DNA of 39,407 bases, taken from assembly GCA_026417315.1 (NCBI GenBank), contig JAOADM010000009.1:1-39407 (forward strand), in the 5' to 3' direction. A program made the translations under genes and the position numbers. The notes under the pieces are model-generated. The model ran no database searches and had not been told where the DNA came from. It was given only the letters and a program-made list of their open reading frames with translations. Position 1 is the stretch's first letter. Every line of letters begins with the position of its first letter. Source of the stretch: Limisphaera sp. GTDB lineage: Bacteria > Verrucomicrobiota > Verrucomicrobiia > Limisphaerales > Limisphaeraceae. Shown here piece by piece: positions 9,901 to 17,474 of the stretch.

Positions 9901-10114
9901 GGACCTCGGGCACAGGTCGGTCCCCGCCGGCATAGCCACAATGCGAAAAGTCCGGAATCCGGTTCCCGAGCGGGTCCGGTACGCAACTCAGGCGGCCGTC
10001 AGGTCCCAGCGAAACATCGGGTCCGCGAACCGCCTCCGCCGCCAGCAACGGCCCTGCGGCGCACAGCAGTGCCGCGATCCAAGCTCGCAACGTTACCCGC
10101 CCGCTCCGGCTCAT
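6992..10114 (-). CDS. Pectate-lyase-like beta-helix protein fused to a DUF6298 domain
   Basis: 1040 residues. Signal peptide at the start (VTLRAWIAALLCAAGPLLAA). Residues about 70-480 form a right-handed parallel beta-helix of the pectate lyase superfamily: DNTARIQAALDELAARP is the usual entry motif, followed by repeated coil strands such as GVVLRGQGMGTNGTVLVAT, GIENLCLELARG and RVTVQDCVALDP. The C-terminal half, about 600-1020, matches what I know as DUF6298, a glycosidase-like barrel (PVFEHHHGLWYDRRRDDH, HQHYFQHN, FTGPVHFVRFWLDVVDEW, CDFDTAGW). The enzyme activity is not established; pectin-type or other uronic acid glycans are the likely target class. The ATG at 10114 overlaps the TGA of the upstream gene in an ATGA arrangement, which fixes the start. 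The frame extends to 10759, but that part is antisense-like filler inside the neighbour. Confidence 0.82.
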   Translation of the reverse strand: MSRSGRVTLRAWIAALLCAAGPLLAAEAVRGPDVSLGPDGRLSCVPDPLGNRIPDFSHCGYAGGDRPVPEVPVVWVLEPQPGDNTARIQAALDELAARPLDDRGWRGALLLLRGRYEIAGQLVLRASGVVLRGQGMGTNGTVLVATGTDRRTLVRVCGAGDRTLRTNASWTVTDAYVPVGATDCRLRDAAGLEPGQRILVVRPSTQAWIEKLGMQELGGGVGARWKPGSRDVAWERTLLAVEGDRIRWDVPLTTPLEAELGGGWIAQVDWPGRLRNVGIENLCLELARGPERPWDEDHAWCGITLEAVEDAWVRQVTVRFFAGSAVAVYETARRVTVQDCVALDPVSELGGHRRETFFTAGQQTLFLRCFSQRGRRDFGVGHAAAGPNAFVLCQALEAHGDSGALGSWASGVVFDNVQVDGGGLNLGFWPGNHQAIGWAAAYSVLWNCSASVIRCWNPPGAWNVSFGSWGGFEGNGIWRQSNEFVRPESLWRAQVRTRLGPEAAAQVAWWSKSREEVTNPTPERAAELTRQSREPAGTLRSFIESLAEGNPGLADPGEAPRWRRGPISGSAPSHPARPVQIVRGWLVVDGRLLTGGILKTAWWRGSLRPEEAAQSGPALTRFVPGRIGPGWTDDLDDVLHAMAQQGRPVFEHHHGLWYDRRRDDHQMIRRPDGEVVAPFFEQPFARSGQGRAWDGLSRYDLTRFNPWYWSRLRDFAVRCESRGFVLLHQHYFQHNVLEAGAHWADFPWRTANNINDTGFPEPPPYAGDKRIFMAEAFYDVTHPVRRPLHRRYIRQCLEALRARANVLHSPGAEFTGPVHFVRFWLDVVDEWAGESREDPVVVLSAPKDVQDTILGDPRYAARVDVIDFRYWWRTAQGEFAPPGGQHLAPRQWERRWRGGRPRDEDLAAIAAEYRRRFPDKALLCDFDTAGWAWLCAGGSLPRLPTSTDPELLRAVPRMLAQQVQTAAPMHVLVEAGQQWLVWTAEPAVFTPGRAGETWERREVSPQTGQVVRRETVDGAARLELGPGTVWWLVKRSDPNS

Positions 10115-11694
10115 GGCAGGGAACACTCCAAAGGTCGCAGTCCGTCCACCGATCCGATGCGCCGGCCGTCGGCCCAGACCTGCAGCCCGGCCCCACGACC
10201 GTACCGAGAGCCGTCCCGGTCCCAGATCACCGTCAGCAAGCGTCCGTGATAGGGCACGCCATCCAGACAAAACCAATCCCACGCCCCATCGGGCAGCAAC
10301 GGCCAGACCTGGACCGTGGCATCCGGCTGCGGCACGAGTCCCACCACGCCCGCGATGAGCAGGTCCGCATAGGTCGAGTGATTGTAGTCCTTGCTGCGAT
10401 CCCGCCCCCGGTTGATCCAGTCGCCCGTAACCTCGTCGTGATATTCCCCGATCCACGGGCGGCCGCGATGTTGATGGCTGCGCGTGTAGGTCAAAAAGGC
10501 GTCGAACCACGCACGGGGCGGCACGGGCACGGAGGCGCCGTGGCGCAACACGCGCGCCAACGCATCCAGCGTCTGGACCGTGGCAAACGGCCAGACGGCT
10601 CCGTCCCATTCGCAACGTCCCACGCCATGGGAGCGGAAGCGCGGATGCCGTCGTTCGGCCGTGGTCAGTCCCGCCGGGGCCCGGAATCCGGCCGGGTCGA
10701 TGAGTTGTTGCCACGCCCGTTCGTACCCCCGGCCCGGCGGCACCAAGCCGAAGCGCCACGGCAGAAACCCGATGGCCTCGCGCGCGTCTGCAAGCTGACC
10801 GTCTTCCCGCAAGGTCTTGAAGAACCCGGCCGACTCATCCCAGAGCTTCTCCAACACCAGACTCTGCAGCCGGTCGGCGCGCTGTTCGAATTCCCGGGCC
10901 AGGTCCTCGCGGCGCGCCAGGCGGGCCAGGGCGGCCAGGGCCCGCGCGTTGCCGTACATGTAACAGTTCAACGGCAGGCGCGCATGACGCTCCGTGCGCG
11001 ACCCGCTCAGCGATTCCTCCATGCCGTCGCGCACATCGTACTGCCAGAACAAGCCGTCCGGCCGTGCCTGCTCCCGCTCCCAGCGTCGATGGTCCTCCAC
11101 CAAATCCTCCAACCAAACCAGCGCGCCGCTCGGATCCCCCTCCACCAGGAAACGTTCATACACCGCGGCGGCAAGCCACTGGCTGTAGCGGTGCAGATGC
11201 GGTTGGGGTCCGCCCTGATGTCCGCGCAACCAGAAGCGAAGGGTCCCATCCAGAATCTCGAAATCGCGCAACCACCGGCCTTCGGCCAGATGATGGCCCA
11301 GAGCGCAACTGATCGTGTTGTAGGGGCCGGCGTGGCTGACGGGGGGCAAAAACTCCGTCACCACCCAGCCCGTCGGTGTCCGGCGCAAGTGTTTGCGGAA
11401 GACCCACCAGCGGAAATAGTAGGTCCGCACAACCTCTGCGTCCGGGCATTCGAAGAAGGGGATGCGGGACTCCAGCCAGGACCAGGCCTCCGCGTTGGGA
11501 ATGGCGTTGGTGACGGTTTCGTCGTCGAGGGCGTTGAACCGTTCAATCCAGGGCCGAAATGAATCCGGTTGAAGCACCTGCGGCGAGGATGCCCGCGCCC
11601 ACACAGCCGAACCTGGCCAGAGCCCCCCGGCCACGGCCAGAAGGCCGAGCCAACGGCTGCCGCAACGCAGGTGCACGGATCGGGCTCGCACCAT
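10111..11694 (-). CDS. MGH1-like (alpha/alpha)6 glycoside hydrolase, secreted
   Basis: 527 residues with an N-terminal signal peptide (SRWLGLLAVAGGLWPGSAVWA). The rest is an (alpha/alpha)6 toroid like the mannosylglycerate hydrolase/GH63 group. Visible landmarks are VSHAGPYNTISCALGHHL, the DGLFWQYDVRDGMEES segment (probable general acid Asp), CEWDGAVWPFATVQTLDAL, and GRPWIGEYHDEVTGDW (probable base Glu). Catalytic roles are inferred by position only. Members of this group hydrolyse alpha-linked sugars including L-rhamnosides and glucosides, so the substrate is open. The ATG at 11694 has AGAGG six bases upstream, a good ribosome site. The gene ends in an ATGA overlap with the beta-helix gene and follows the pectate lyase gene by 35 bases, which makes co-expression very likely. 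Confidence 0.78.
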   Translation of the reverse strand: MVRARSVHLRCGSRWLGLLAVAGGLWPGSAVWARASSPQVLQPDSFRPWIERFNALDDETVTNAIPNAEAWSWLESRIPFFECPDAEVVRTYYFRWWVFRKHLRRTPTGWVVTEFLPPVSHAGPYNTISCALGHHLAEGRWLRDFEILDGTLRFWLRGHQGGPQPHLHRYSQWLAAAVYERFLVEGDPSGALVWLEDLVEDHRRWEREQARPDGLFWQYDVRDGMEESLSGSRTERHARLPLNCYMYGNARALAALARLARREDLAREFEQRADRLQSLVLEKLWDESAGFFKTLREDGQLADAREAIGFLPWRFGLVPPGRGYERAWQQLIDPAGFRAPAGLTTAERRHPRFRSHGVGRCEWDGAVWPFATVQTLDALARVLRHGASVPVPPRAWFDAFLTYTRSHQHRGRPWIGEYHDEVTGDWINRGRDRSKDYNHSTYADLLIAGVVGLVPQPDATVQVWPLLPDGAWDWFCLDGVPYHGRLLTVIWDRDGSRYGRGAGLQVWADGRRIGSVDGLRPLECSLP

Positions 11695-11729
11695 GGGTGC
11701 CTCTCAATGATTCGCCGGGCCGCCGGAGA

Positions 11730-14048
11730 TCAGTCCGGATCCGGAAACTCGCCCACCAGCCAGCCCAGGTACTCCTCCAGGTTCGTGTAGCCGTCGCCGT
11801 TGCGATCCTGCTGGGCGTCCACTGGATCCCGGGGATCGAGCCCGGCGCGACGTTCCCAAAAGTCCGGCATGCCGTCGTCGTCCGAATCCCAATCCGGTGG
11901 CCGGCGAATCTCCGGATACTCTTCCCATCCACCCACGTCGTTTTGGGAGTCGGGCAAACCCGGCAAGCCGGTCCGACTGCCGCGGAAACGGGCGGTGCCG
12001 GTCCTGACCTCTTCCAAGATTCGCCGGTCCAGGTCGTCCTGAACCGGGAAGTTGCATCCGACATTTGCCAGCACGTTCGTGAACGTCTCGAAGGCACTGT
12101 GCGTCTGAACCATGGGATCAAAAAACGGCTGGTCGAACAAATACTGCTCGGGCGGTTCCCCCGGCCACAACCGCACGCCACCCCATTTTTCCTCGGGGCC
12201 CACGCGACCTTCCAGGACGTTGCCGGCGACGTAATAGTCCTGCGGACCGAATCTCGGGACGCCCTCCCGCTGGGGCCGCAGAATCCAGAACCACTCCGTG
12301 GCCGGTCCTGGTTTGTAGTAGTTGTTCACGAACTGTACCTTCGCTGCCCCGCCGTCCGTGGCGCGGTGGTGCCAGTTGTAAACCACGTTGTTGCGAATAT
12401 CCAGCCAGCCGGCATGACGGCCGCTCTGATTCAGGCCACCGGCCAGGCTCCAGTTGCGACCGGCACAGTGGGCCAACAGATTGTGATGAAAACTGCCGAT
12501 GTGCCCGCCGATGCTGGCGGCGTAGCCGTGGCGCGTGCCGGGCGGGTACTTGCGGTGACCGGCCTCGTTGAGCGCTTCGGCGATGAGGGTGCGCTGCAGC
12601 GTAATGTCCCGCGCGCCGCGGGAACTGAATCCCTCGTCCAACGTCCAACTGATCGAACAGTGATCCACAATGCAGTGGTCGCTGGAAGCCAGGCCCATCC
12701 CGTCCAGGGTCTCCCCGGAAATATCCCCGGGTCGCACGCGGAGGTACCGAATGATCACATCGTGCGTGCCCAGCACGCCAAAGTTGTAGCCGCGAATACA
12801 GATGCCCTTGCCCGGCGCGGTCTGCCCCGCCACGGTCAGATACGGATTCCGCACCACCAGCCGGGATTCCAAGGTGATCGTCCCGCCAACATCAAAAATG
12901 ACCGTCCGGGGACCTTCCGCCTCCACGGCCGCGCGCAAGCTGCCGGGACCGTCGTCGTTGAGGTTGGTCACCTTGATCACGCGGCCGCCACGCCCGCCCC
13001 GGGCAAATGCTCCGTACCCCTCCGCCGTGGGAAAGGCCCGGTGACGGATGCGAAACCGCCATATCTCCCCCCGCGTGATCCGACCCGCCGCGTCTTCGGA
13101 ATCGACCCGCCAAAAGTATTCTGCGAAATGACTCAGGCCCGTGAGGCGGTACTCGGCCCTCGTCAGCCGCCCCAGATGAGAAGGGTCCGCCGGACCTGCG
13201 GCCTCCACCGCGGCGCGGTTCGTACCAAAGTAGAGGTGGTGGGCCACGGCCTCGCGCCCCGGGCGCCACCGGAGCGTAACGGTTCCCCCGGCCTCTGCGG
13301 GAACGTGCTCATCCTCGCGTTCCGGCCAGGGATGCCGCGCTTGCCGCGCCGGGTCGGGTACGTCCACGGCGAAGGCATTCAACACGATTCCAGCCTCTCC
13401 CGCATCCGCGTGCGCCGGTTGAAACCGCACGAGCACCGAACGCCCCTCCTCGGCCGCGAACTCCACCCATGCCGTGGCCAGGTCATCGTCGTGCCGTGCC
13501 CGGCTGCTGGGTCGAATGGGGCCCGTCTGTTTTTCGTTGCCCACCCATACCTCGAACGGGGTTGGCTCGATCGACCGCGGTTCGTTGTGCCAAGTGGCCA
13601 GGCTGTGTCGGCCCGGCGGCAGACCTTCCAAGACCAGCTCCAGCCACGTTTGGCCCGAAGGGCCATGGACGGTCACACCATCCGATCCCAGTCGCACCCC
13701 TTCATCCAAGAAACCCTTCACCCAAACCATTTCCAAGCGGTTCGAGGGATGGGCGCGAAGGGTGATCGTCACAGGGCCAAAGCTCCGGCGCTGCTCGGTT
13801 CCGGGCTGCCAGGGCCAGCTTTGCCAACCGACGGCTTCCACATCCCGCCGGCGTTCGGCCGGGTTCAAGTCCACGCGCAATACCCCGGCCCGCCCCGGAA
13901 CTCCGCCCGCAAGAAGCAGCAGGAAAACCCACGCAGCGATTGCGGCGCCGCCCCGGCCCGGGGAGCGTGAACCCTGCCGAACCGGTGCGTCGTCCCCGTC
14001 CGGACTGCCCACCGGACACGAGCGAACCGCCTTCGCCGGCCCGTTCAC
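11730..14048 (-). CDS. PL1-type pectate lyase with calcium-binding C-terminal repeats
   Basis: About 772 residues. A hydrophobic export segment (AAIAAWVFLLLLAGGVPGRA) precedes a beta-sandwich and a fibronectin-like domain (VTLRWRPGREAVAHHLYFGTN, LSHFAEYFWRVDSEDAAG). The pectate lyase beta-helix then starts at YGAFARGGRGGRVIKVTNLN. Typical PL1 features are SSDHCIVDHCSISWTLDEGF near residues 455-475 and GSFHHNLLAHCAGRN near 515-535, the latter followed by DIRNNVVYNW. PL1 enzymes cleave polygalacturonate by calcium-dependent beta-elimination. The C terminus (DWDSDDDGMPDFWERRAGLD, then DRNGDGYTNLEEYL) has thrombospondin-3/EF-hand-like calcium loops. Start: GTG 14048 overlaps the TGA of the upstream gene as GTGA; a second GTG in PVGSPDG is an alternative. 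The open frame extends to 14141. Confidence 0.85.
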   Translation of the reverse strand: MNGPAKAVRSCPVGSPDGDDAPVRQGSRSPGRGGAAIAAWVFLLLLAGGVPGRAGVLRVDLNPAERRRDVEAVGWQSWPWQPGTEQRRSFGPVTITLRAHPSNRLEMVWVKGFLDEGVRLGSDGVTVHGPSGQTWLELVLEGLPPGRHSLATWHNEPRSIEPTPFEVWVGNEKQTGPIRPSSRARHDDDLATAWVEFAAEEGRSVLVRFQPAHADAGEAGIVLNAFAVDVPDPARQARHPWPEREDEHVPAEAGGTVTLRWRPGREAVAHHLYFGTNRAAVEAAGPADPSHLGRLTRAEYRLTGLSHFAEYFWRVDSEDAAGRITRGEIWRFRIRHRAFPTAEGYGAFARGGRGGRVIKVTNLNDDGPGSLRAAVEAEGPRTVIFDVGGTITLESRLVVRNPYLTVAGQTAPGKGICIRGYNFGVLGTHDVIIRYLRVRPGDISGETLDGMGLASSDHCIVDHCSISWTLDEGFSSRGARDITLQRTLIAEALNEAGHRKYPPGTRHGYAASIGGHIGSFHHNLLAHCAGRNWSLAGGLNQSGRHAGWLDIRNNVVYNWHHRATDGGAAKVQFVNNYYKPGPATEWFWILRPQREGVPRFGPQDYYVAGNVLEGRVGPEEKWGGVRLWPGEPPEQYLFDQPFFDPMVQTHSAFETFTNVLANVGCNFPVQDDLDRRILEEVRTGTARFRGSRTGLPGLPDSQNDVGGWEEYPEIRRPPDWDSDDDGMPDFWERRAGLDPRDPVDAQQDRNGDGYTNLEEYLGWLVGEFPDPD

Positions 14049-17000
14049 GGCTGGACCAGCCGATAGAAGACCGCTTCTGCGGCCGTGCCCACTGTGACCG
14101 TGTAGCGATTGGTTTGCCCCGAGCCGGCGATCGTTTCCCAATCCTCCGGACGCAGACTCAGACCTTCAGCCAGAGAGCGCACCTGCCGCTGCAGGACCCA
14201 ACCGATGTGGCTGTCCGGCCACTGCAATGTGAGTTGACCGGCCGACCACACCACCTGCACCTGGGGCGGCTCCAGCGGCGCCGCCACAATCTTCACAATC
14301 CCGTTGGTGGCCAACTCGCTGCCGTCCCACATCATCCCGGGGCCGGGCGAAGCCGGCTCGAAAACAAAGTCAATGTTCGGATTCAACGGGGTGTTGGGCA
14401 GGTTGAAATTGTTGCTCACCACCAGGAAGGTCTGACCCACGGCGAAGGGCACATTCCCAATGTTGGTCATGGTGATGATCCCGCGGATGTTTCCGAACAC
14501 GTCCACCGCCACCACGTCGTTGCGTGCCGGATGGTTCATGTCCACCTCGATCACCAGCCGGGCCCCTTGGTTCAGGTCGAAGCGGCCCTCCACCGAAAAG
14601 ACGCCAATCGAGTGGCCGGGCGACAGCACGCCGCCGTTGTTGATCGCCAGCCGACCATCCGCACCAAGGCTGTAGCCATCCGGGTCACTCACCACACCCT
14701 CCCCCATCAACGTGCCGTTGATGTTGAGCCGGGCGGTGGTGTTGACGAAGCGCCCGTCCAGGATCAGCACGGCACCGGATTCCACCGTGGAGGTGCCCAC
14801 GGCATTGACCGTGCCGGTGATCCGAGCGGTGCCGCCGGCGATCGTAACCGGCCCCTCGATGAGACCACTGCTGTCGAACGTACCCCCTTGGATCGTGATC
14901 CCGTTGCGGATCGTGCCCGAGCTGACCACGGTGCCCGAAGAGGCCAGGCCGTTGATGGTGCCCGCAAAGTTCAGGGTCCCGGCCGGGCCCACCGTGGTGG
15001 TGCCGACCGAACCGCTACCCTGCACCGTGCCCGCCTCCACCACCAGCGGCAACTGGCTGGTCGCGTCCATGATCATCGTACCCGTGCCCTGCTTGGTCAT
15101 CTGACTGGTGCCTGCGATCGTGCCGCCGGAGAAACTGTAGGTTTTGCTCTGGTTGGTCACGAGCACCGGGCCCGGTGCCACGCTCCCCACGACTGTGATG
15201 GTGGTGGTTCCGGCGGCCGTGTCGTCAAACACGGCCGGCGCACCGTTCAGGAAACGTGCATTGCCCCTCCAGTTGGCCGTGGTTTGGTCCCATTGCCCAT
15301 TGACCGTGCCCTCCCAAACCACCTGGGCCGGCGGGTTCGTGTCCACCACGGCCACGAGCAGCTTTCGGCTCGGGTCGTCCAGCAGGTATCCGTAGAAACC
15401 GGGCGGCAGGTCCAAGGTGAGATTCGCCGTGGCCGAATCATACGTAATCAGCGGGATCTCGGCCGGCACCTGGGCCAGGTTGCGAATTTCAGCCAGACGG
15501 ATCTGGTTGCCGGTGCCGGAGGCGGTGAAGTTGGTCACGTAGATGTAGGGTTCCCCTCGGCTCCCGTCCACGTGCAGCGTCAGCGTGCCGCCGTTGAGGG
15601 TCAGCCGGGTTAGCTTCTTGTTGGGACCCGCGATCGTGTTGGACAAGATGAGGTGTCCGCCGTTGGTCACCACGAGTTGATTGTCGCCGGACAAGCCGGC
15701 GGGCCCGCCGACGTCCACGCGGTTGATCATGGCCGTCCCGCCCGGGCCCACAAACAGCCGACCCCAAGTGTTCCATGGCTCGCCGCCCGGGTTGGTCTCG
15801 GTGTTGTACCCCAACTCGAGCACCTCGTTGACACGGAAAAGGGCGGTGTTGCTGATGACCAGAGTCCCCTGGCAATAGCCGCGGTAAACCCCGGTGTTGG
15901 TCCGCGTGCCGCCGTCCTGGAACCCGAGCACCGCCCGGTTCACATCCACCACGCCACGGCCCACGAACATTTGCCCCTGGAAATTCGGGTCACCGTTCAG
16001 GAACGGACGGTCCCGGGCGATGTAGAAAAGGTCCGCCAGAATGTCCACGCTCCCGTTGTTGTCGCCGAAGTAGAGCCAGCTCTTGATGTTGCTGACCCCG
16101 CCGCCCGGGCCACTGTTGTCCGAGACGGCAAAAACCTTCATGCGGCCGCCGTCCACGTTCCGGAAAATCGCCACCGGATTGTCGTTGGCGAACGCAGCGT
16201 TGAAACGAACCCGTCCCTGCTGGTTGGCCCCCACGAAACAAATGCTTTCCATGTAAAACTCATTGTACGCGCCCAGATAAAGGTCCCGGATCTGCGTCGT
16301 ACCGGAAATGCCGCTGCGCATGTAGGCCATGGAAAAGATCCGGCGCTCCGGGTTCTGGTAGTTCTCCGGATCGGTGTAGTGGGCGCGAATGATGTTGGTG
16401 CGGGCCAGGTACACGTTCGGCACGAAACGACGGGGCGCGCCGGTGTACCCGTTGTCCAGCAGATTCCAGTAATTTGGATAACTGGCATAATCCCCCAGGC
16501 CCACCCGATACACATCGGCCACCAGGGTGCCCAGGCCCGAGAGGTTCAGTTCGTGCGCGATCTGGCCGTCCAACGTGACGGCGATTTCCGCCTGCATGTT
16601 GCTGACGACCAGACGCCCCTGCGGCCCGGCAATCGTGACGGTGGGCCCGTTACCCAAACCGGCCCATTCGTTCACATAATCGCGGAGGATCCGGAGCCCG
16701 CCCGGGCCCACCACCTGGAGCGTTCGCTGCGGTTCGATCCAGAGTCCGTAGTAGCGGGTGGCGTTCGTCGTGGCGAAACGCAGCGACGCCACCGTCACGT
16801 CCTGGTCCACCACCACGTTGGTAAAGGCGGCCGTCTGTCCGCCCGGATCGCCAAACACGATCTCCGCGCCCTCGGGGGGGACCTGCCCGCCGAGCCAGTT
16901 GGTGGGCTCCGACCACCGGCCCTGCACCTGATCGGCACCCGCCCAGAAACGGGCCACCTGCAGGGTCAGAATCAGGGCGTTGGTGGCGCCGCCCGATCCG

Positions 17001-17377
17001 ACCAAACGGAAGGGATGCTCGCCTTCCGCCACATTGTCCCAGTTCAACGTAAGCAAGACCGCCCCGGACGCCGTCAACGAACCGGGATTCACCGAGGCCG
17101 TGGCCCCCGTGGGCAGCCCTTCCACCGTCACGTTTACCGGTTCCGTGACCCCGGTCAAAACGGCGTAATTGGACCAGACGATGGAGCCCGACGAGCCGAC
17201 CGGCACCGTGTGGCGCAACTGCACCGCTCGAAACTGAACCGTCTGCGCCCAAAGCGAGCCGGCGCCCGCCGCCATCACCGCCAGAGCCCATCCGATCAGC
17301 CACCGTCGCATCGATGCAGGTAACATGTCCGGATGCCGCGTGGCTCCACGACTTCCTGTTCGTTGGCCGCTCACCAT
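14045..17377 (-). CDS. Autotransporter-associated beta-strand repeat surface protein
   Basis: 1110 residues. The N terminus holds a signal peptide (SMRRWLIGWALAVMAAGAGSLWA). The body is almost all beta: an Ig-like segment (VNVTVEGLPTGATASVNPGS), then pairs such as RWSEPTNWLGGQ and QWDQTTANWRGN that introduce strand-repeat regions. From about residue 740 a run of short repeats follows the pattern GTLNFAGTINGLASSGTVVSSG and ends in NNGGVLSPGHSIGVFSVEG, the hallmark of autotransporter-associated repeats. No translocator barrel and no PEP-CTERM anchor is present. The end (LTLQWPDSHIGWVLQRQ, FYRLVQP) resembles a tail I know from many verrucomicrobial exported proteins. Probably a secreted or surface protein that binds or presents glycan; no enzymatic motif is seen. 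ATG 17377 has AGGAGG four bases upstream. It is the first gene of the tight cluster; the pseudopilin gene is 97 bases before it. Confidence 0.8.
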   Translation of the reverse strand: MVSGQRTGSRGATRHPDMLPASMRRWLIGWALAVMAAGAGSLWAQTVQFRAVQLRHTVPVGSSGSIVWSNYAVLTGVTEPVNVTVEGLPTGATASVNPGSLTASGAVLLTLNWDNVAEGEHPFRLVGSGGATNALILTLQVARFWAGADQVQGRWSEPTNWLGGQVPPEGAEIVFGDPGGQTAAFTNVVVDQDVTVASLRFATTNATRYYGLWIEPQRTLQVVGPGGLRILRDYVNEWAGLGNGPTVTIAGPQGRLVVSNMQAEIAVTLDGQIAHELNLSGLGTLVADVYRVGLGDYASYPNYWNLLDNGYTGAPRRFVPNVYLARTNIIRAHYTDPENYQNPERRIFSMAYMRSGISGTTQIRDLYLGAYNEFYMESICFVGANQQGRVRFNAAFANDNPVAIFRNVDGGRMKVFAVSDNSGPGGGVSNIKSWLYFGDNNGSVDILADLFYIARDRPFLNGDPNFQGQMFVGRGVVDVNRAVLGFQDGGTRTNTGVYRGYCQGTLVISNTALFRVNEVLELGYNTETNPGGEPWNTWGRLFVGPGGTAMINRVDVGGPAGLSGDNQLVVTNGGHLILSNTIAGPNKKLTRLTLNGGTLTLHVDGSRGEPYIYVTNFTASGTGNQIRLAEIRNLAQVPAEIPLITYDSATANLTLDLPPGFYGYLLDDPSRKLLVAVVDTNPPAQVVWEGTVNGQWDQTTANWRGNARFLNGAPAVFDDTAAGTTTITVVGSVAPGPVLVTNQSKTYSFSGGTIAGTSQMTKQGTGTMIMDATSQLPLVVEAGTVQGSGSVGTTTVGPAGTLNFAGTINGLASSGTVVSSGTIRNGITIQGGTFDSSGLIEGPVTIAGGTARITGTVNAVGTSTVESGAVLILDGRFVNTTARLNINGTLMGEGVVSDPDGYSLGADGRLAINNGGVLSPGHSIGVFSVEGRFDLNQGARLVIEVDMNHPARNDVVAVDVFGNIRGIITMTNIGNVPFAVGQTFLVVSNNFNLPNTPLNPNIDFVFEPASPGPGMMWDGSELATNGIVKIVAAPLEPPQVQVVWSAGQLTLQWPDSHIGWVLQRQVRSLAEGLSLRPEDWETIAGSGQTNRYTVTVGTAAEAVFYRLVQP

Positions 17378-17381
17378 TGTG

Positions 17382-17387
17382 CCTCCT
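17382..17387 (-). promoter_or_regulatory. Ribosome binding site of the strand-repeat protein gene
   Basis: AGGAGG (preceded by AA on the minus strand) lies four bases before the ATG at 17377. It settles the start of the 1110-residue protein and is the strongest such site in the polysaccharide operon, which fits high translation of the first gene in the tight block. Confidence 0.7.
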
Positions 17388-17427
17388 TTTCCACGGTTAT
17401 GCTTCGTCCGCCTCCACTGTAAGCTTC

Positions 17428-17453
17428 GCGCGCAGCGCGCCCCGGGCGCCCGG
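17428..17453. repeat. Two GC palindromes between pseudopilin and strand-repeat genes
   Basis: GCGCGCAGCGCGC (17428-17440) and the perfect 12-base palindrome CCGGGCGCCCGG (17442-17453) lie in the 97-base gap. In RNA they could form stacked hairpins between the two reading frames. No T-run follows, so a classical terminator is not indicated. They could instead adjust the ratio of pseudopilin to downstream messages by partial termination or by stabilising RNA ends. The 12-mer also occurs at 31154-31165. In DNA this rich in G and C such palindromes can arise by chance. Confidence 0.4.
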
Positions 17454-17474
17454 CCGTTCCTTGCGTCCCCCGGC

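Noticed and set aside
11559..13970. Open frame of 803 codons on the plus strand
   Set aside because: Antisense to the pectate lyase gene, with no motif of its own.
15653..17323. Open frame of 556 codons on the plus strand
   Set aside because: Antisense to the strand-repeat protein; His/Val/Arg-rich without motifs. The minus frame has a signal peptide and a ribosome site.
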